From the NCBI RefSeq assembly GCF_026000575.1, contig NZ_AP026910.1:1116001-1180000 (forward strand): a stretch of DNA of 64,000 bases, given 5' to 3'. Position 1 is the first letter of the stretch; each line of letters opens with the position of its first letter. The DNA comes from Rhodoluna sp. KAS3 (lineage in GTDB: Bacteria; Actinomycetota; Actinomycetes; Actinomycetales; Microbacteriaceae). Below the pieces are notes generated by a model, which saw only the letters and a program-made list of their open reading frames with translations, was not told the origin of the DNA and ran no database searches. Positions 59,750-64,000 of the stretch are shown here, in pieces. The translations under genes were made by a program, and so were the position numbers.

Positions 59750-60752
59750 CGGCGTCTTGCAGCAACTTGAAGCATCGGTCAAGCCGATCGATCCACCAGT
59801 CAATTCGGTGGTCCTCAGCCTCAAAAATATCGAGCTTGGCCTCATCCACCTCGACCCGTCGGACATCGATAAACCCATCCACCGGCAGCAACGGTTGGCG
59901 CGTGACGTCGCCGGCCAACAAGGCCGCCGTGCCCAATCCGCAATCAAAATCCAGATTCGGCAAAGCAGCAGCAAGGTAAGCCCCCATCGAGAGCCCCACC
60001 GAGGTATCCAACGCACTTGAAACCACAACCGGCAAACCCGCCTCTGCCGCAATATTCAGCGCCCGACCAACTCCACCCAAAGGGGCGGCCTTCAAAACCA
60101 GAATGTCCGCCGCACCCGCAGCAACAACTGCCATTGGGTCAGTAACTTTTCGAACGGACTCATCGGCAGCGATCAAAACTCCAAGGGCGTTAACTTCGCG
60201 ACGCAATTCAGCCAGCTCAGCAATTGAAGCAACCGGCTGCTCCAAGTAATCCAGCGGGACTCCGTTTTCAACCATGGCACACGCCAGAGCAACTGCCTCG
60301 GCTACCGAGTATCCCCCGTTAGCGTCCAGGCGAATTCGAGCATCGGGGTAATTTTGCCTAGCCGCCCAAATGCGCTGAAGGTCTTGATTGAGGTCTTGAC
60401 CGCTCTGAGCCACCTTGATTTTGACGGTTCGAAAAGCACCAAATTTCGAGAGCACGGACACAACTTGGTCAGGCGCAACGGCCGGAAGCGTGGCGTTTAC
60501 CGGGATTCGATCGCGAAGCACCGGCGGCAACTGGCCATAAGCAAATTCAATCGCCGCAGCCAACCAAACAGCTGCCTCAGCGTCGTGGTACTCAACAAAA
60601 GGCGACCACTCGGCCCAACCGTTAGGCCCCTCAAACAGCAACGCCTCGCGCTCGGTTAGCCCACGAAACGAGGTTCGCAGCGGCAAAGCCACCACGCGCG
60701 CCGAAGAAAGAATTTCTATTAGCGGTGGCAGATTAGACGCGCTGGAGGTCAT
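59733..60752 (-). CDS. menC: o-Succinylbenzoate synthase
   Basis: 339-residue enolase-superfamily dehydratase. Catalytic Lys in RTVKIKVAQSG, metal ligands in IRLDANGGYS (Asp), YLEQPVAS (Glu) and ADESVRKV (Asp), second Lys in VLKAAPLGGV. Fourth member of a ccdA-resB-ccsB-menC transcript (6-bp gap after ccsB). Its C-terminal YLIR is encoded by the repeated palindrome. Confidence 0.94.
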   Translation of the reverse strand: MTSSASNLPPLIEILSSARVVALPLRTSFRGLTEREALLFEGPNGWAEWSPFVEYHDAEAAVWLAAAIEFAYGQLPPVLRDRIPVNATLPAVAPDQVVSVLSKFGAFRTVKIKVAQSGQDLNQDLQRIWAARQNYPDARIRLDANGGYSVAEAVALACAMVENGVPLDYLEQPVASIAELAELRREVNALGVLIAADESVRKVTDPMAVVAAGAADILVLKAAPLGGVGRALNIAAEAGLPVVVSSALDTSVGLSMGAYLAAALPNLDFDCGLGTAALLAGDVTRQPLLPVDGFIDVRRVEVDEAKLDIFEAEDHRIDWWIDRLDRCFKLLQDADYLIR

Positions 60753-60758
60753 CGGTGT

Positions 60759-61706
60759 TTATAGACCGCTGTAAACGTGCAAGCCCTTGAAGTACAGGTT
60801 CACGATTGTGAAGTTAAACAGAATGGCAAGGAAGCCGACGATCGACAACCACGCTGAACGCTTGCCAGTCCAACCGCGGGTAGCGTTTGCGTGCAGGTAG
60901 CCGGCATAGATGGTCCAGATGATGAACGTCCAAACCTCCTTGGTGTCCCAACCCCAATAGCGGTGCCAGGCGCGTTCGGCCCAGATTGCGCCGGCAATCA
61001 GAGTGAAGCTCCAGAGAATAAAACCGATGATGTTGAATCGGTAGGCCAACCGCTCCATCTTTTCGATGTCCGGAAACAGATCCAGAATTCGTTTGAAGGT
61101 AGCCACAACCTTGACCTTGGATGCCTGGACCCATTTAGCGGTCTTGAATACATAGGCAATCGATAGCGCCGCTGCGATGTTGAAGAAGGCGGTAGCCAGC
61201 ACCGCAACCAGAACGTGAATGACCAACCAGTAGCTCTGCAGCGCAGGCATTAGTGACTGCACCTTCACCCAAAATACGGTGTCGGCGGTGCCCAAAATCA
61301 AAAGGTTGAAACCAGCCACAAAGGTTGCAATTAGGCGGATGTCCTTGATCTTTAGAGCAATCAAGAAAATCGCCACGACAACGAATGAACCCGTAATCGA
61401 GAACTCGTACATGTTGGCCCAAGGCACACGAGAAGCCGAAATACCACGCAGGACAACACCGACTCCGTGAATAACCGCGGCGATGCCGAGCAGGATAATT
61501 CCGGCTCGCTCAAGCTTTGACGCAGTCTGGCGAGCAGCCTTATCAAGGCTGGCTAGGCGCGATAGGTGGAACGCAAAACTCAGAAAGGCCGCTGTGTAGA
61601 ACAACATGGCGCCCTGGATGAACAGGCGTGAAATACCCGCGAGCTCTGGGTTTAGTGCAATACCAACCTCGGTCAAGAAGCCGTTACCCAATGCCATCAA
61701 AGTCAT
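60759..61706 (-). CDS. ccsB: Cytochrome c biogenesis protein CcsB/ResC
   Basis: 315-residue membrane haem-handling subunit of system II. The WWD-type haem motif is WHRYWGWDTKEVWTFIIW; about eight helices, with conserved His residues in AAVIHGVGVV and VIHVLVAVLA. With ResB it exports haem and ligates it to apocytochrome c. Two bases after resB. Confidence 0.94.
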   Translation of the reverse strand: MTLMALGNGFLTEVGIALNPELAGISRLFIQGAMLFYTAAFLSFAFHLSRLASLDKAARQTASKLERAGIILLGIAAVIHGVGVVLRGISASRVPWANMYEFSITGSFVVVAIFLIALKIKDIRLIATFVAGFNLLILGTADTVFWVKVQSLMPALQSYWLVIHVLVAVLATAFFNIAAALSIAYVFKTAKWVQASKVKVVATFKRILDLFPDIEKMERLAYRFNIIGFILWSFTLIAGAIWAERAWHRYWGWDTKEVWTFIIWTIYAGYLHANATRGWTGKRSAWLSIVGFLAILFNFTIVNLYFKGLHVYSGL

Positions 61707-61708
61707 AC

Positions 61709-63358
61709 TTACTTACCTTCTGCTTGGTCTGAATCTGAGTTAGAACGTGAATCTGCCTCTGGGGCCAAAGCCGAAGCCACCTCAGAAACAACTTTTTCAA
61801 GTGACGGGTCATCGCCGCGAGCAAGAGCTGCAACTTCAAAGCCCGTTGAAGTTTGTCTGACCCAAACGCGACGGCGAGGAACCAAAAGTGAAAGCGTCAC
61901 ACCCGCTAGAGAAAGCAACGCAAAAAGAAGCACCCAAATTCCGCCCGGGTTGTAGCTCACATCGAGTGAGGCAAAACGACGAATGCCGTCAAAAGTAACC
62001 GTGCCAAGGTCGCCGGGTAGATCAACGGTCTCACCAACGGTTAGGCGCAAACCGGCCACTCCGCTCTTACCGCCAGCAACCTGAGTCATGTTGGAGGTGT
62101 CGAGCGCGTAGACATTCTTAGGGGCACCGGTCTCAAGACCAAGGTCACCCTCGTAAACATTCATCGTCAACAACGGGTCAATCGGTGCCGGATACAGCGA
62201 GGTGAGTGCGCCGGTCTCAAGTTCATCAACCGTCGGGTAGAAGAAAGAAATAATGCCGAACTGCTTCGGAGCATCGGGCACCTTGATTACGCCGAGTGAG
62301 GTGTAGGTGCTTGACTGCGGCAAAAACGCGGTGGTACCCGAGTAGGTGATGTTGCCATCTAGGTCACGGATGGTGATCTCAGGCGCATAACCATTACCGG
62401 TCAGGTAAACGTGTGCCCCCGGCAGTTCAAGCGGTTCGTTGACCCGAATCACGCCAGATTTCTCTTGGGCAGCAACGCCCTCAGAGGCAGGTACCTTGGC
62501 AGCAACATAAGCCCTGAAGTCCAATGGTGTGCCTACGTTGGTCACGTTGGCAAAGTCAAAATCAACCTCAAACTTGTCTAGCTTGACCGCAAAAGGAACC
62601 AGATTTTCTTCGGTAAAAAATGTGCCGGGCGCAAACGAGTCGTAAGAAGCAAGGTTGTTAACAAAGGTCTCGCCCTCAACCAAAACTCGCTGCCCGCTGT
62701 AGCTGAGGCCACCGCCCCAACCAACGGCAATCAAAACACCGATGAGTGAGATGTGGAAAACCAAGTTTCCGGTCTCTCGAAGGTAGCCACGCTCAGCCGA
62801 AACTGAGTTTCCGTCACGCACAACTCGGTAACCCTGCTTCTTAAGCAGGTCAAAAGCCGCCTGAGGAATCTGATCAGCCTTTGAAGCCGAAAGCTTTACC
62901 TTTTGGCTAGCCGGCATCCGTGAAAAAAGTCGTGGAGCAGCTGGTGGCGCCGAACGCAAAGCCTTGGCGTGAACCGCGGTGCGAGGCAAAACGCAACCGA
63001 TTAGTGAGATGAACAGCAGGATGTAAATTGCTGAAAACCAAGCCGAGGTATAGACATCGAAAAGCTGAATGGCATCAAGAATCGGAGCTGCAACCGGGTT
63101 GTTGTCGAAGTACTGAATTACACCGTTTGGGTCAGCAGAACGCTGGGGAAAAATTGACCCCGGAACCGCAGCGGCAGCCAATAGCAAAAGCAAAAACAGA
63201 GCGGTGCGCATTGAGGTCAGTTGACGCCAGGTCCATCGCGCCCAACCAGCCAAACTCAAAGTCGGGGCGTTGATAACCTGCTCTTCAAAATCGTTTACCG
63301 CATCGGTCAGATTTGCCGAAGACTCGCTGCCGTTAGATTGCAACTTGGAAATAGCCAA
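61709..63358 (-). CDS. resB: Cytochrome c biogenesis protein ResB
   Basis: 549 residues. Helices near the N-terminus (ALFLLLLLAAAAVPGSIFPQ, ISLIGCVLPRTAVHAKAL, GNLVFHISLIGVLIAVGWGG) surround a large extracytoplasmic domain, and a last helix IWVLLFALLSLAGVTLSLLV lies near the C-terminus, as in ResB/Ccs1. Overlaps the ccdA 3' end by 26 bp. Confidence 0.94.
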   Translation of the reverse strand: MAISKLQSNGSESSANLTDAVNDFEEQVINAPTLSLAGWARWTWRQLTSMRTALFLLLLLAAAAVPGSIFPQRSADPNGVIQYFDNNPVAAPILDAIQLFDVYTSAWFSAIYILLFISLIGCVLPRTAVHAKALRSAPPAAPRLFSRMPASQKVKLSASKADQIPQAAFDLLKKQGYRVVRDGNSVSAERGYLRETGNLVFHISLIGVLIAVGWGGGLSYSGQRVLVEGETFVNNLASYDSFAPGTFFTEENLVPFAVKLDKFEVDFDFANVTNVGTPLDFRAYVAAKVPASEGVAAQEKSGVIRVNEPLELPGAHVYLTGNGYAPEITIRDLDGNITYSGTTAFLPQSSTYTSLGVIKVPDAPKQFGIISFFYPTVDELETGALTSLYPAPIDPLLTMNVYEGDLGLETGAPKNVYALDTSNMTQVAGGKSGVAGLRLTVGETVDLPGDLGTVTFDGIRRFASLDVSYNPGGIWVLLFALLSLAGVTLSLLVPRRRVWVRQTSTGFEVAALARGDDPSLEKVVSEVASALAPEADSRSNSDSDQAEGK

Positions 63359-64000
63359 ACACCTCCAGCTGTAGCCATGATGACAGTGCGCTCCAGATTC
63401 CGGTGACCATCAAAATACCGAGAATTACCAGCAGCGCGCCGCCGCCAATGTTGAACGCACGAATGTGCTTTTTGATAAACCCGACCGACTTCGTAGCCCA
63501 ACCAAATCCGGCTGCGATCGCCACAAACGGCAGCCCGATTCCGAGTGCGTAAACAAAAGCAAGTAGTGCACCCTTGGCCGGAGACCCTGAATCAGATGCC
63601 AATGTCAAAACCGCAGCCAGAGTTGGGCCGATGCACGGGGTCCACCCGAGCCCAAAGGCAACGCCCAAAAGGGGCGCACCAAACAGACCCAACTTAGGTG
63701 AAACCTGCATTTTCATGGTGCGCTGCATGAACTTGAATTGCCCCATCAGAACAAAGCCCAAAAAGATGACAAAAACGCCAAGCACCCGCTGAACCCAGAT
63801 GATGCCGCTGGCGTAAACCGCTGCCCCGATGCCCCCGAACAGAGCCCCGAAAGATACAAAGACAATCGAAAACCCGAGAACAAACAGCAGCGAGCCTAGG
63901 ACCACGCGGCTCTTAGTGGCTGACATTCCAGAGACAAAACCTAGGTATCCCGGCACCAGCGGCAAAACGCACGGACTTATAAACGAGACAATGCCTGCCA
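63333..64000 (-). CDS. ccdA: Cytochrome c biogenesis protein CcdA (5' end outside the window)
   Basis: Thiol-disulfide transporter passing electrons across the membrane to reduce apocytochrome c. The partial frame shows IVSFISPCVLPLVPGYLGF with the first redox Cys and GWTPCIGPTLAAVLTLAS with the second, and six helices. The start codon lies beyond base 64000. It heads the ccdA-resB-ccsB-menC unit. Confidence 0.94.
   Translation of the reverse strand, partial: AGIVSFISPCVLPLVPGYLGFVSGMSATKSRVVLGSLLFVLGFSIVFVSFGALFGGIGAAVYASGIIWVQRVLGVFVIFLGFVLMGQFKFMQRTMKMQVSPKLGLFGAPLLGVAFGLGWTPCIGPTLAAVLTLASDSGSPAKGALLAFVYALGIGLPFVAIAAGFGWATKSVGFIKKHIRAFNIGGGALLVILGILMVTGIWSALSSWLQLEVFGYFQVAI

Overview
The window looks like a compact, mid-GC (by eye, not computed) actinobacterial chromosome, most likely a small-genome freshwater member of the Microbacteriaceae (Rhodoluna/Aquiluna-like). 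Pointers are a monomeric NADP isocitrate dehydrogenase, the pair of MaoC dehydratases next to murB, a DUF4229 gene in a menaquinone cluster, system II cytochrome c assembly (CcdA/ResB/CcsB), mycothiol-type ArsC proteins and widespread leaderless genes. At least 17 genes have a TANNNT -10 box ending exactly 6 or 7 bases before the start codon. The genus is an inference.

Layout. 1-8000: katG (cut by the window edge), an orphan Imm-5-like gene, gnd, a saccharopine-dehydrogenase-like enzyme, a small hydrolase, a copper chaperone (PCuAC) coupled to a Tat-exported dye-decolourising peroxidase, and a large anchored surface protein. 8000-14300: rplL-rplJ with an L10 leader/attenuator, a DEAD-box helicase with repeat-rich disordered ends, and a two-component system. 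14300-24300: redox and HAD proteins, a membrane protein divergent from a PfkB sugar kinase, a 1182-residue Cas4-like nuclease/RNase H-like/SF1 helicase fusion, a VIT-type metal transporter, an MFS exporter and an Orn/Lys/Arg decarboxylase. 24400-30600: rplA-rplK-nusG-secE-tRNA-Trp, an aminotransferase, murB with two MaoC proteins, tRNA-Met and tRNA-Thr. 30600-45800: two tandem GH13 glucosidases, MFS and MMPL transporters, two different ArsC proteins, a thioesterase, a UbiB-like kinase with a PadR-like regulator, TerC plus a small winged-helix regulator divergent from an SbtA-like bicarbonate transporter, and icd.

45969-47280 is the most unusual part. A 42-bp exact copy of the 3' half of tRNA-Tyr lies 1270 bp from the intact tRNA-Tyr gene. 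Between the copies is an overlapping three-gene operon on the minus strand: an XRE repressor with its own leaderless promoter and palindromic operator, a seven-helix membrane protein, and a 26-residue single-helix microprotein. No integrase is present. This has the structure of a tiny tRNA-targeted integrated element.

47400-64000: a LacI regulator, a YajQ protein, then a nearly complete menaquinone block (polyprenyl synthase, menG, menF, menD, menA, menE, menB, menC) running into ccsB, resB and ccdA, so quinone synthesis and cytochrome c assembly sit together. Between menB and menC is an orphan HipB-like regulator. One 19-bp palindrome lies in its promoter and an identical one at its 3' end, where it encodes the last codons (YLIR-stop) of both the regulator and the convergent menC.
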